From assembly GCF_037154085.1 (NCBI RefSeq), contig NZ_JBANRM010000004.1, positions 186,001 to 250,000 on the forward strand: a DNA stretch of 64,000 nt, written 5' to 3'. Below are positions 17,656 to 26,226 of the stretch, piece after piece (position 1 is the stretch's first letter; each line of letters begins with the position of its first letter). Both the position numbers and the translations under genes were made by a program. The notes beneath the pieces were generated by a model that was given only the letters and a program-made list of their open reading frames with translations, had not been told where the DNA came from and did no database searches. The stretch is from Andeanibacterium fulvum (lineage in GTDB: Bacteria > Pseudomonadota > Alphaproteobacteria > Sphingomonadales > Sphingomonadaceae).

Positions 17656-18542
17656 TGCGACAAGGCCTTGTCGAAACGGAATGCTGAGACTTTCTTCCAT
17701 GCTTCGTAATACTCTTTCGGCAATTTGAAGGGCGCTGCCCGCTGGACAGCACTGACGGCGATTTCTGCATGACGCCCGGCTTGGGCGCGATTGGCATCGT
17801 TGATCCCTTCCTGACGCACGACCTTGGGCCGCCCGGCCAGCGTGCCGTCAGGATTGAGGCTGAACGAAAGGATGGTCACCAACTTTTCCGCATCGAGCCC
17901 CTGAGGCGAGCGGCCCTGCCATTCCGGCTTGATCTGGCGGGAAATCGCCTGAACCAGCGAAGCCTTTTCCGAGGCCCCGATCTGCGAGGCAGGGATCAGC
18001 GCCTCGGCCTCGCTGCTACCCGCGCCGGCCAGGAAATTGTCGCCCAGGCGGCTGCCGCCCCCGGTCTTGGCAGGCTGCGGCTGCGGCGGTTTGGGAGGCT
18101 GCTTGGCAGGCGTAGCACTCGCCGGGCGCTGCTGCGCGCTGGGAGAAGCGCGCGGCGGTTCCGGCTTTTTCTGCGGCGTTGGTTTCGCGCTTGGTTTCGG
18201 TGACGGCTTGGGGGAAGGCTTGGCCGACGGCTTCGGCTCCGGCTTTACGCTCGGCTTCGGAACCGGCTTCGGTTCAGGGGCCGGAGCGGGCGGCGGAGCG
18301 ATATCCTTGGCGATGGTCGGCGCGACCGAGGCCTGCGCTTCCTGCGCCACCTGCGGCCCTTCGTTCACCAGCCCCACTTCCTCGGTCAGGTTCACGGTTA
18401 CGCGCGGCGGCGGCGGGATGACCGCGGGCGCGCGCAGGGCATGGATGGTCAACGCGACGATCAGCGCAAGATGCGCCACGACCGCGATGATCAGGCCGAT
18501 CAGTTCGTCGCTGCGAAGACGGGGGCGAGGAAGCGCGATCAT
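17652..18542 (-). CDS. tolA: TolA-like cell envelope integrity protein
   Basis: The product has 296 residues. One N-terminal membrane helix (LIGLIIAVVAHLALIVALTI, about residues 14-34) anchors it in the inner membrane. A long Pro/Lys-rich periplasmic arm (about residues 85-165) with repeated KPSPKPS units leads to a C-terminal TolA/TonB-like domain (SLVQAISRQIKPEW, then VTILSFSLNPDGTL). TolA links TolQR motion to TolB and Pal. Its place between tolR and tolB supports the name. Confidence 0.9.
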   Translation of the reverse strand: MIALPRPRLRSDELIGLIIAVVAHLALIVALTIHALRAPAVIPPPPRVTVNLTEEVGLVNEGPQVAQEAQASVAPTIAKDIAPPPAPAPEPKPVPKPSVKPEPKPSAKPSPKPSPKPSAKPTPQKKPEPPRASPSAQQRPASATPAKQPPKPPQPQPAKTGGGSRLGDNFLAGAGSSEAEALIPASQIGASEKASLVQAISRQIKPEWQGRSPQGLDAEKLVTILSFSLNPDGTLAGRPKVVRQEGINDANRAQAGRHAEIAVSAVQRAAPFKLPKEYYEAWKKVSAFRFDKALSQ

Positions 18543-18551
18543 GGCCAGACG

Positions 18552-19006
<455 letters not shown>

Positions 19007-19007
<1 letters not shown>

Positions 19008-19708
19008 CAGATGCGCTCCAGATCGCGGCTGAGCTTCGCGCCGAAGCGGTCGGCAAAGCGCTGCAGGCTCGCCTCGAACAGGCCCACGCGGTTGCTGAAG
19101 CGGTTATAGGCGATCACTGCCGGAATGGCCGCGAACAGCCCGATGGCAGTGGCGAACAAGGCTTCCGAAATACCGGGGGCAACCACGGCGAGCGAGGAAT
19201 TCTGCTGCTGCCCGATCTGGAAGAAGCTGTTCATGATGCCCCAGACGGTGCCGAACAGGCCGACGAACGGCCCCACGGAACCGGTGGTGGCAAGGAAGTT
19301 CAGGCGCGCGGCGAGATTGTCGGATTCCTCGGCCACCTGGCCTTCCATCGCGGTCGCCACGCGCTGGCGCACGCCCTCGCGGTCGAAACCGGGGCGAGCA
19401 GTGGACTTGCGGAATTCAGCCAGACCGGCCGCGGCGATGGCGGCGGAGGGCACCTGCTGGCGGCGGCGTTCGCCCAGCAATGCCTCCGGATTGTCGAGCG
19501 TGAGGAACTCACCTTCGAAATCGTCGCAGCGGCGCTTCACCGAGGCCATGCGCAGGCTGAACGACACGATGATCATCCACACCCACATGCTGGCGAGCAG
19601 CAGGCCGCCCATCACCACCTGCACCACGATATCGGCATCGAGGAAGAGCTGGATCGGATCGAGACGGCTGGGCGCGGCGGAGGCGGCCAGGAAAGCGAGC
19701 TGGGTCAT
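19007..19708 (-). CDS. tolQ: TolQ, MotA/TolQ/ExbB proton channel protein
   Basis: The product has 233 residues from the ATG at 19708. Three membrane helices are visible: near residues 25-47 (VVQVVMGGLLLASMWVWMII), about 140-165 (FLATTGSVGPFVGLFGTVWG) and about 180-205 (EALFATAIGLFAAIPAVIAY). The last two carry the conserved Gly/Thr pattern of the family. It forms the proton channel with TolR. The start overlaps the ybgC stop by four bases. Confidence 0.97.
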
Positions 19709-20175
19709 GCGGTTCCTTCTGGAGCAAGCAGGGGAGCGAAGGCATCGCGCCATGCGGCCGGCTGGCGGCGCGGGCGGCCTTCGGGAGAGACGAAGCCGAC
19801 GCGGACATCCGCCTCGGCCAGGAGAATATCGTGGCGAAACGCCTTCTGGCGCAGAGTGACGCTGGCGGCCCCGAGATCGAGCGCGTGGCTTTCGATCCGT
19901 ACCGCGTCGTCGAGCCGGGCAGGCGCGGCATAGCGAATGGTCAGCCCTGCCACGGCATAGACGCCCTCGCCCGATTCCTGCGCGGCGCGCTGGTCAATCC
20001 CCAGCAGGCGCAGCATGTCGGACCGGGCACGTTCGAACCAGCGCAGGTAATTGGCGTGATAGACGATGCCGGACAGGTCGGTATCCTCGTAATAGACGCG
20101 CACGGCGAAAAGGTGGCGCCACCTGCCGTCCGGGCCTTCGAAGCGGCCGGTGTGGGGTTCGATCTGCGTCACCAT
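19705..20175 (-). CDS. ybgC: Tol-Pal associated acyl-CoA thioesterase YbgC
   Basis: The product has 156 residues with a single hotdog fold. VYYEDTDLSGIVYHANYLRW holds the catalytic Asp and the HANY block of the 4-hydroxybenzoyl-CoA thioesterase/YbgC family. YbgC hydrolyses short-chain acyl-CoA in other bacteria and is cytoplasmic. It is the first gene of the tol-pal operon, as in many proteobacteria; its role there is not settled. Confidence 0.93.
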   Translation of the reverse strand: MVTQIEPHTGRFEGPDGRWRHLFAVRVYYEDTDLSGIVYHANYLRWFERARSDMLRLLGIDQRAAQESGEGVYAVAGLTIRYAAPARLDDAVRIESHALDLGAASVTLRQKAFRHDILLAEADVRVGFVSPEGRPRRQPAAWRDAFAPLLAPEGTA

Positions 20176-20193
20176 GCTCTCCCACAGCGGTTT

Positions 20194-20231
20194 AGCCCGT
20201 TGCCGACTCGCTCGGCAAGAACGGCTTTTTT
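20194..20231 (+). terminator. Plus-strand terminator-like hairpin upstream of the tol-pal operon
   Basis: TTGCCGA (20200-20206) pairs with TCGGCAA (20212-20218); an outer partial stem (GCCCG with CGGC) is followed by T6. A further pair TCCCACA (20180) and TGTGGGA (20236) encloses it. The T-run is on the plus strand, where no gene ends nearby, so the role is unclear. Confidence 0.45.
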
Positions 20232-20263
20232 ACATTGTGGGATGAACCGTTGATGGCCCGCGA

Positions 20264-20644
20264 TCAGCGGCTGAGCATCGGCCCCAGCGGCTGCCCGCCG
20301 AACAGGTGAACATGCAGATGCGGCACTTCCTGCCCGCCATGGGCACCCAGATTGGCCAGCAGGCGATAGCCCGGCTGCACCAGATCCAGTTCCCGCGCGA
20401 CATGGCCCACGGCACGCACGAAGCCCGCGATTTCCTCCGCTGCGGCGCGCGCGGAGAAATCGTCCCAGCTCACATAGGCGCCCTTGGGGATCACCAGGAC
20501 GTGAACCGGCGCCTGCGGCGCGATATCGTGGAAAGCCAATGCCCATTCATCCTCGAAGACGGTGCGGTTCGGGATTTCCCCGCGCAGAATCTTCGCGAAA
20601 ATATTCTGGTCGTCATACGGCAGGGTGGCGTCGATCGGCATCAT
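20264..20644 (-). CDS. HIT family nucleotide-binding hydrolase
   Basis: The product has 126 residues. The histidine triad appears as HLHVHLFGG near the C-terminus, with PVHVLVIPKGAYVSW in the middle. HIT proteins hydrolyse nucleoside phosphoramidates or dinucleotides in the cytoplasm. The ATG at 20644 overlaps the hisE stop as ATGA, and a second ATG follows at once, so two starts are possible. Pairing of hisE with a HIT gene is common in alphaproteobacteria. Confidence 0.93.
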   Translation of the reverse strand: MMPIDATLPYDDQNIFAKILRGEIPNRTVFEDEWALAFHDIAPQAPVHVLVIPKGAYVSWDDFSARAAAEEIAGFVRAVGHVARELDLVQPGYRLLANLGAHGGQEVPHLHVHLFGGQPLGPMLSR

Positions 20645-20955
20645 TCGCTCCGCGAGGCTTTTTCAACGAGGCCCGACGTGCCCTCGCGCCGGTCAAGCTC
20701 GGCCATGATAACGGAAAGCGGCACCTGCTTTTCAGCCAGCAGCACCATCAGGTGGAACAGCAGGTCGGCCGCTTCGCCCACCAGTTCTTCCTCGCTGCCG
20801 GAAAGGGCTGCGATCACCGTCTCCACCGCTTCCTCGCCCAGCTTGCGCGCGATCACGGGCAGGCCGCGCGCGTGGAGCTTGGCGACATAGCTGGAATCGG
20901 GCGAGGCACCCATGCGCTGGGCGATGGTCTGTTCGAGGCGAGTAAGCGTATCCAT
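20641..20955 (-). CDS. hisE: Phosphoribosyl-ATP pyrophosphatase
   Basis: The product has 104 residues from the ATG at 20955 (MDTLTRLEQTIAQR). The MazG-like helical core shows ARKLGEEAVETVIAAL and GEAADLLFHLMVLLAE, where the EExxE and ExxD residues bind magnesium. It catalyses the second step of histidine synthesis. A GTG two codons upstream is an alternative start. It is separate from hisI, which is not in the window. Confidence 0.96.
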   Translation of the reverse strand: MDTLTRLEQTIAQRMGASPDSSYVAKLHARGLPVIARKLGEEAVETVIAALSGSEEELVGEAADLLFHLMVLLAEKQVPLSVIMAELDRREGTSGLVEKASRSE

Positions 20956-21023
20956 GGCCACGCGACATGGACAGGGCGCGCGGCCCGGTCAAGCGTTTGA
21001 GGGCGGACTCGGCCGGTTCCGGC

Positions 21024-21215
21024 CTACTTGCGACGCTTGCTGCGATCCTTGGGGCGCATTCCGCCCCGCCAGCCAACAATCACGCCGACAATGCCCAGCG
21101 CGAACAGGGCCAGAGCCGATCCTTCCGGCACGGCAGCGCCGTCACCGGCGAGTACGGGCGCGGCGGCGCATAGCGCGGGCAGCATCGAGAGCAGGCGGGC
21201 GGCAATTCGTTTCAT
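21024..21215 (-). CDS. Tiny PEP-CTERM sorting-signal protein
   Basis: The product has 63 residues from ATG 21215 (an ATG at 21239 adds 8). Residues 1-24 are a signal peptide (LLSMLPALCAAAPVLA). The rest is almost only a PEP-CTERM tail: VPEGSALALFALGIVGVIVG followed by a basic end. Such tails are recognised by exosortase, which cleaves and sorts the protein. Little remains as cargo after both signals are removed, about 5-8 residues. It lies between hisF and hisE. Confidence 0.75.
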   Translation of the reverse strand: MKRIAARLLSMLPALCAAAPVLAGDGAAVPEGSALALFALGIVGVIVGWRGGMRPKDRSKRRK

Positions 21216-21348
21216 CGGAAATATTAACGCAAACCGCATGCCACCACCCAGTATTCAGCCTGCTTCGCCCGATTTGTTGGTTAACACAGAAGAGCGCCAG
21301 CCGCGTTCTGTAAGCCCACCCGACAGTATCCAGCCGATCTGTCCATCG

Positions 21349-21378
21349 TCATTGCGAGCGTAGCGAAGCAATCCAGCG
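21349..21378. repeat. Single half-unit of the ATTGCGAGCG palindromic repeat
   Basis: TCATTGCGAGCGTAGCGAAG and the following CAATCCAG match the left arm of the family seen at 1990 and 57331. No right arm is nearby. Confidence 0.6.
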
Positions 21379-21403
21379 CGTATCGCCTGAGATTGCCGCC
21401 CGA

Positions 21404-22162
21404 TCAGCCTCGGGCAGGAAGCCCCGCCGCGCGCAGGGCCGCATGGGCATCGGCAATGGAATAGGTGCCGAAATGGAAGATCGAGGCAGCCAGAACCGCG
21501 CTCGCCCCGCCCTTGGTCACGCCTTCCACCAGATGGTCGAGCGTGCCCACGCCGCCGCTGGCGATTACCGGCACGGAGACCGCGTCGGCAATAGTTCGAG
21601 TTAACTTGAGGTCATAGCCCTTCTGGGTTCCGTCCCCGTCCATCGAGGTGACGAGCAACTCGCCCGCGCCCATCCGGGCCAGCTTCACGGCATGTTCCAC
21701 TGCGTCGATCCCGGTCGCGCGGCGGCCGCCATGAGTGAAGATTTCCCAGTGGTCATGGCTCCAGCGCGCATCGACCGAGGCGACGATGCACTGGCTGCCC
21801 ATGCGCTCGGCAATCTCGCTCACCACTTCGGGGCGCGTTACGGCGGCGGAATTGACCGCCACCTTGTCGGCACCGGCCAGCAGCAGCGCGCGCGCATCGT
21901 CCACGCTACGCACCCCGCCGCCCACGGTCAGCGGCATGAAACACACTTCCGCCGTGCGACGCACGATATCGATCAGCGTGCCGCGCCCTTCATGCGTGGC
22001 GGAAATATCGAGGAAGCACAGCTCGTCCGCGCCCGCCGCATCATAGGCGCGGGCCTGCTCCACCGGATCGCCGGCATCCTTCAGATCGACGAAATTGACG
22101 CCCTTCACCACGCGGCCATCGGCCACGTCGAGACAGGGGATGACGCGAATGCGGACGGTCAT
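21404..22162 (-). CDS. hisF: Imidazole glycerol phosphate synthase cyclase subunit
   Basis: The product has 252 residues forming a beta/alpha barrel. Catalytic Asp residues sit in RVIPCLDVADGRVVKGVNF and in CIVASVDARW; phosphate sites GGGVRS and ASGGVGTLDH are present. With HisH it forms imidazole glycerol phosphate and AICAR. It is separated from hisA by a 90-base palindromic repeat. Confidence 0.98.
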   Translation of the reverse strand: MTVRIRVIPCLDVADGRVVKGVNFVDLKDAGDPVEQARAYDAAGADELCFLDISATHEGRGTLIDIVRRTAEVCFMPLTVGGGVRSVDDARALLLAGADKVAVNSAAVTRPEVVSEIAERMGSQCIVASVDARWSHDHWEIFTHGGRRATGIDAVEHAVKLARMGAGELLVTSMDGDGTQKGYDLKLTRTIADAVSVPVIASGGVGTLDHLVEGVTKGGASAVLAASIFHFGTYSIADAHAALRAAGLPARG

Positions 22163-22176
22163 GCTCGCTTACCTTT

Positions 22177-22266
22177 GCGCGTGGCCTTCGACAGGCTCAG
22201 GCTGAGCGGGTGCAGGAAGGCCGGACACAAGGTCCGCTCATGCTGAGCCTGTCGAAGGCCACGCGC
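22177..22266. repeat. Long palindromic repeat between hisA and hisF
   Basis: The two 24-base arms (22177-22200 and 22243-22266) are perfect reverse complements, carrying GGCCTTCGACAGGCTCAG, and inner GAGCGG/CCGCTC pair as well. In the hisA-hisF transcript this would fold into a very stable stem. Confidence 0.9.
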
Positions 22267-22277
22267 CAACGTCACAG

Positions 22278-23006
22278 TCACGCCCGCCCCGCCATCTGGA
22301 TCGCCGCCGCCAGATCGAGCCGCCCTTCATACAGGGCACGGCCCGTGATGACGCCTTCGATCCCGTCCTGCGCATGGAGAGAGAGGATATGGATATCGTC
22401 CAGCCCCTTCACCCCGCCGCTGGCGATCACGGGAATGTCCACGCGCCGGGCAAGGTCCACCGTCGCTTCGATATTCACGCCCTTGAGCAGGCCGTCGCGG
22501 CCGATATCGGTGAACAGCAGGCTGGCGACGCCCGCATCTTCGAAGCGGCGGGCGAGATCGACCACCGGCACGTCCGACACATCGGCCCAGCCCTCGGTCG
22601 CGACCATGCCGTCCTTCGCATCCACGGCCACCACGATCCCGCCGGGGAATTCGCGCGCCATGTCCTTCACGAATTCCGGGTCTTTCAGCGCGGCCGAACC
22701 CATTACCACGCGGGCAACGCCCAGATCGAACCAGCCTTCGACTGCCTCGCGATTGCGGATGCCGCCGCCCAGCTGGACATAGCCGGGAAAGGCCTCGACG
22801 ATGGCTTCCACCGCCTCGCGGTTTTCCGCCCGGCCCGCGAAGCTGCCGTCCAGGTCAACCACATGCAGGTGCTGCGCGCCCGCTTCGGCAAAGATCAGCG
22901 ACTGCGCCGCCGGATTGTCGCCATAGATGGTCGCCCGGTTCATGTCGCCTTCGGCAAGGCGCACCACCTGTCCGCCCTTGAGGTCGATGGCGGGAAATAC
23001 GATCAC
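22278..23006 (-). CDS. hisA: ProFAR isomerase
   Basis: The product has 242 residues from GTG 23006, whose GTGA overlaps the hisH stop. The barrel starts VIVFPAIDLKGGQVVRL with catalytic Asp in PAID, and the second Asp is in IVVAVDAKDG. It isomerises the ring-opened ribonucleotide in step four of histidine synthesis. A GTG three codons upstream is possible but would overlap hisH further. Confidence 0.97.
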   Translation of the reverse strand: MIVFPAIDLKGGQVVRLAEGDMNRATIYGDNPAAQSLIFAEAGAQHLHVVDLDGSFAGRAENREAVEAIVEAFPGYVQLGGGIRNREAVEGWFDLGVARVVMGSAALKDPEFVKDMAREFPGGIVVAVDAKDGMVATEGWADVSDVPVVDLARRFEDAGVASLLFTDIGRDGLLKGVNIEATVDLARRVDIPVIASGGVKGLDDIHILSLHAQDGIEGVITGRALYEGRLDLAAAIQMAGRA

Positions 23007-23632
23007 GGCTGCCACTCCAGAAAACGCTTGAGCAGGCCAAGGCCATAGGCCTGGCTCTTTTCGGGATGGAACTGCACCCCCAGCAGATTGTCGCGCGCCA
23101 CGGCGGCCACCAGCCCGCCGCCATGATCGGTCATCGCGGCGACATGCTGGCCGTCATCGGGCACGAAATGATAGGAATGAAGGAAATAGGCCTCGCCCGG
23201 CTCGATCAGTTCCGACCCGTCATGATGGGCACTGCGGATCACGTCGTTCCAGCCCATATGCGGGATCTTGATCGCCGGATCGGTCCGCTCGATCGGGCGA
23301 ACTTCGCCCTTGATCCAGCCAAGGCCGGGGCATTCGCCGAATTCCAGTCCACGGCTGGCGAGAAGCTGCATGCCCACGCAGATGCCCAGGAACGGCACGC
23401 CGTCGCCCAGCACGCGATCCTCGATCGCGTCCACCAGGCCTTCGATGGCGGTCAGCCCTTCGAAGCAGGCGCGAAACGAGCCGACGCCCGGCAGAACGAC
23501 GCGCTTGGCCATGCGGACAAGTTCAGGGTCCGCCGTGACCATCACCGATTCCGCCCCGGCGGCGACCAGCGCGTTCTTCACCGAGTGGAGATTGCCGGCG
23601 CCGTAATCGATCAGCGCGAGAGGCTCAGCCAC
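23003..23632 (-). CDS. hisH: Imidazole glycerol phosphate synthase glutaminase subunit
   Basis: The product has 209 residues from GTG 23632, overlapping the end of hisB by 8 bases. It is a class I glutamine amidotransferase: nucleophile Cys in PFLGICVGMQLL, and His/Glu in GVQFHPEKS. The N-terminus ALIDYGAGNLHSVKNAL is typical. It supplies ammonia to HisF. Confidence 0.97.
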   Translation of the reverse strand: MAEPLALIDYGAGNLHSVKNALVAAGAESVMVTADPELVRMAKRVVLPGVGSFRACFEGLTAIEGLVDAIEDRVLGDGVPFLGICVGMQLLASRGLEFGECPGLGWIKGEVRPIERTDPAIKIPHMGWNDVIRSAHHDGSELIEPGEAYFLHSYHFVPDDGQHVAAMTDHGGGLVAAVARDNLLGVQFHPEKSQAYGLGLLKRFLEWQP

Positions 23633-24218
23633 CAAGCTGCCCCTTCGTGGAAGGGATCGCCCCGCCCTTGCGCGGATCGATCTCCACCGCGGTGCGCATC
23701 GCGCGGGCGAAACCCTTGAAGGTCGCCTCGCAGATGTGGTGGTTGTTCTGGCCGTAGAGCAGCTCGATATGCAGCGTGATGCCCAGCGTCTGCGCGATGG
23801 AGTGGAACCAGTGCTCGACCAGTTCCGTATCCAGTTCGCCCAGCTTTTCCTGCGTGAACTTGGCGTGCCACACGAAATAGGGGCGGCCGGAAATATCCAG
23901 CGCCACGCGCACCAGCGTCTCGTCCATCGGGGAATAGGCACTGCCGTATCGGCCGATCCCGCCCTTGTCGCCCAGGGCCTGGCCGATGGCCTGACCGAGC
24001 GCGAGGGCCGAATCTTCCGTCGTATGGTGCTGGTCGACATGCAGGTCGCCCTTCACCTTCAGGGTGACGTCGATCAGCGAGTGGCGGCTGAACTGTTCGA
24101 TCATGTGATCGAGAAAGCCGATCCCCGTGGAGACGTCATAAGCCCCCGTCCCGTCGAGATTCACCTCGACGAGGATTTCGGTTTCCTTGGTGTTCCGTTC
24201 GATCCGGGCTGTACGCAT
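23625..24218 (-). CDS. hisB: Imidazoleglycerol-phosphate dehydratase
   Basis: The product has 197 residues, the monofunctional form without a phosphatase domain. Two manganese-binding repeats are visible: GFLDHMIEQFSRH with DQHHTTEDSALALGQA, and VEHWFHSIAQ with NNHHICEATFKGFARA. It removes water in step six of histidine synthesis. It is first in the hisB-H-A-F group, divergent from sspB. Confidence 0.97.
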   Translation of the reverse strand: MRTARIERNTKETEILVEVNLDGTGAYDVSTGIGFLDHMIEQFSRHSLIDVTLKVKGDLHVDQHHTTEDSALALGQAIGQALGDKGGIGRYGSAYSPMDETLVRVALDISGRPYFVWHAKFTQEKLGELDTELVEHWFHSIAQTLGITLHIELLYGQNNHHICEATFKGFARAMRTAVEIDPRKGGAIPSTKGQLGG

Positions 24219-24313
24219 GGCTCGCCTATAGGCCTGTGGGCAGGGGAATCAATCTCCTGCACGGCTTTCAAAACGGCTTGACCGGGCCGATTGCCCCCGC
24301 CACTTGTGCGCCC

Positions 24314-24814
24314 ATGAGCGACGATACGCCCGACAGCCTGATCCCCTACGACGAAATCGTGCAGGAAGCGCTGCGCGCGGTGGTCGGCCGCGTGCTTGGC
24401 GAAGTGCAAGCCACCGGCGGCACGCTGCCCGGCGCGCACCACTTCTACATCACCTTCAAGACCGGGGCGCCCGGCGTTTCGATCCCTGCCCATCTGCGCG
24501 AACGCTTCCCGGATGAGATGACGATCGTGCTCCAGAACAAGTTCTGGGATCTCAAGGTGGACGAAGAGGGCTTCACTGTGGGGCTGAGCTTCAACCAGGT
24601 GCCCGCCAAGCTGGACATCCCCTTCGCCGCGATCACGGCCTTCGTCGATCCGGCAGTGGATTTCGGCCTGCAGTTCCAGGCCGCCGTGGGCGATCTGGAG
24701 CCCGAGCCGCATGACGATGCGGAAAACGATTCGCGCGATAGCGAAGGCAAGCCCGCCGCCACGAGCGAAGACGGTTCCAACGTCGTGACCGTGGATTTCG
24801 GGCGCAAGAAGTAA
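24314..24814 (+). CDS. sspB: SspB-family ClpXP adaptor
   Basis: The product has 166 residues from the ATG at 24314. The core (residues about 5-120) shows PYDEIVQEALRAVVGRVLGE, then HHFYITFKTGAPGVSIPAHL and MTIVLQNKFWDLKVDEEGF, matching alphaproteobacterial SspB that binds ssrA-tagged proteins. The C-terminal tail is acidic and flexible and ends VVTVDFGRKK, consistent with the ClpX-docking peptide at the end. Confidence 0.9.
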   Translation: MSDDTPDSLIPYDEIVQEALRAVVGRVLGEVQATGGTLPGAHHFYITFKTGAPGVSIPAHLRERFPDEMTIVLQNKFWDLKVDEEGFTVGLSFNQVPAKLDIPFAAITAFVDPAVDFGLQFQAAVGDLEPEPHDDAENDSRDSEGKPAATSEDGSNVVTVDFGRKK

Positions 24815-24848
24815 ACCGCAAGCAGGGCCGGGGGCGAAAGGCAGCACC

Positions 24849-25211
24849 GTGGCAAAAGAGACCGGGGCAAACCTAAACGGCGGCAAATCGACAGGGGCGA
24901 AACTTGCGGGCCTTGCCATGCGGCAAGGCGCCCGGATCGCCCGTCATTCGCTGGACAAGCGCCTGAATGTCGCGGGCTACAAGCCCAGCGAGCTTGAAGA
25001 TGCCGTGGTCGGCCGCGGCATTGTCAGCACCATCGCGATTGCCGCGGTTACCCGCCTTGCCACGCGATCCGTCCCCGGCGCGATTGTGGTGGGCGGCGGG
25101 CTGGTGGCCAAGGCCCTGTATGAACGGCGCAAGCGTGTGCGCGAGGCGGAAGAGCAGGCCGCAACCGAAATGGCGGCAGCCCCCGAAAAGGCAGAGGAAA
25201 AGGGCCGCTGA
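24849..25211 (+). CDS. Small membrane-associated protein of unknown function
   Basis: The product has 120 residues starting at GTG 24849. There is a basic N-terminal half (KLAGLAMRQGARIARHSLDK), a hydrophobic stretch (RSVPGAIVVGGGLVAKALYE, about residues 75-95) and a charged alanine/glutamate tail. I do not recognise a named family. It is in line with sspB upstream (35-base gap) and gmk downstream. Confidence 0.75.
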   Translation: MAKETGANLNGGKSTGAKLAGLAMRQGARIARHSLDKRLNVAGYKPSELEDAVVGRGIVSTIAIAAVTRLATRSVPGAIVVGGGLVAKALYERRKRVREAEEQAATEMAAAPEKAEEKGR

Positions 25212-25271
25212 TCGCCCTGCCCGCACTCGTCCGGGCTTGATTCACCCCGCCTGCATGCGGCAACAGCGCGC

Positions 25272-25913
25272 ATGGCCAATCAAGACTCCCTGCATCGGCG
25301 CGGCCTGATGTTCATCCTCTCCTCGCCCTCGGGCGCGGGGAAGACCACGATCGCGCGCAAGATCCTGCAACAGGTTCCCGGCATCGCCATGTCGGTTTCC
25401 GTCACCACCCGCCCGATGCGCCCCGGCGAAGTCGACGGGAAGGACTACATCTTCGTGGACCGCCCCACTTTCGACCGGATGGTGGAAGAGGAGGAATTCC
25501 TCGAATGGGCGGAAGTCTTCGGCAATTGCTACGGAACGCCCAAGGCGCAGATCAAGGCAGGCCTGCGCGCCGGGCAGGATTTCCTGTTCGATATCGACTG
25601 GCAGGGCACCCAGCAGCTCTATCAACGCATGGAAGTGGACGTGGTCCGCGTGTTCCTGCTGCCGCCGAGCATAGAGGAACTGGAACAGCGCCTGCGCTCC
25701 CGCGCGACCGATGCGGAAGAGGTGATCCAGGGCCGCATGGCCCGCGCCCGCAGCGAGATCAGCCATTGGGACGGTTACGACTACGTCGTGATCAACGAGA
25801 ATATCGATCCCTGCTTCGAAAAGGTGCGCGGCATCCTCGAAGCGGAACGCCTCAAGCGCATGCGCCAGACCGGCCTGATCGATTTCGTGCGCGGCCTGAT
25901 GCGGGAGCCCTGA
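25272..25913 (+). CDS. gmk: Guanylate kinase
   Basis: The product has 213 residues from the ATG at 25272. The P-loop is in ILSSPSGAGKTTIARKI; GMP-binding residues are in VTTRPMRPGEVDGKDYIFV and FDIDWQGTQQLYQR. It phosphorylates GMP to GDP. The length and motifs are those of the normal bacterial enzyme. Confidence 0.98.
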   Translation: MANQDSLHRRGLMFILSSPSGAGKTTIARKILQQVPGIAMSVSVTTRPMRPGEVDGKDYIFVDRPTFDRMVEEEEFLEWAEVFGNCYGTPKAQIKAGLRAGQDFLFDIDWQGTQQLYQRMEVDVVRVFLLPPSIEELEQRLRSRATDAEEVIQGRMARARSEISHWDGYDYVVINENIDPCFEKVRGILEAERLKRMRQTGLIDFVRGLMREP

Positions 25914-25994
25914 GCGGGCTGGTCTGACGGCGGTTTTGGGGTTCGCGCAGAGAGCGCAAAGGCCGCTGAGGGGGTGTGCCCAACCCAACCTTTG

Positions 25995-26065
25995 TCATTC
26001 CCGCGCAGGCGGGAACCTAGTTCGACGGTTGCTGCTGGATCCCCGCCTGCGCGGGAATGACGAAG
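25995..26065. repeat. Palindromic repeat (GTCATTCCCGCGCAGGCGGGAA type)
   Basis: Arms GTCATTCCCGCGCAGGCGGG and CCGCCTGCGCGGGAATGACG form a close inverted pair. Confidence 0.85.
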
Positions 26066-26087
26066 ATTGGGTTCACCTCCTTTGTCA

Positions 26088-26162
26088 TCCCGGACTTGTT
26101 CCGGGATCCCGCTTTCTACGCGGAAGGAGCTGGACCCCGGAACAAGTCCGGGGTGACAGGTG
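26088..26162. repeat. Palindromic repeat (GTCATCCCGGACTTGTTCCGGG type)
   Basis: Arms TGTCATCCCGGACTTGTTCC and GGAACAAGTCCGGGGTGACA, just before ncRNA copy B. The same family is at 32793. Confidence 0.85.
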
Positions 26163-26191
26163 ATGTGAAGTGGCGCATTTGGCGATTATAC

Positions 26192-26220
26192 TTGACTTCA
26201 CGAACCGTTTCGGTTATATG
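26192..26220 (+). promoter_or_regulatory. Sigma-70 type promoter, ncRNA candidate copy B
   Basis: TTGACT at 26192-26197 and TATATG at 26215-26220 are 17 bases apart. The CGGTTATATGC context nearly matches copy A. Confidence 0.75.
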
Positions 26221-26226
26221 CCCCGC

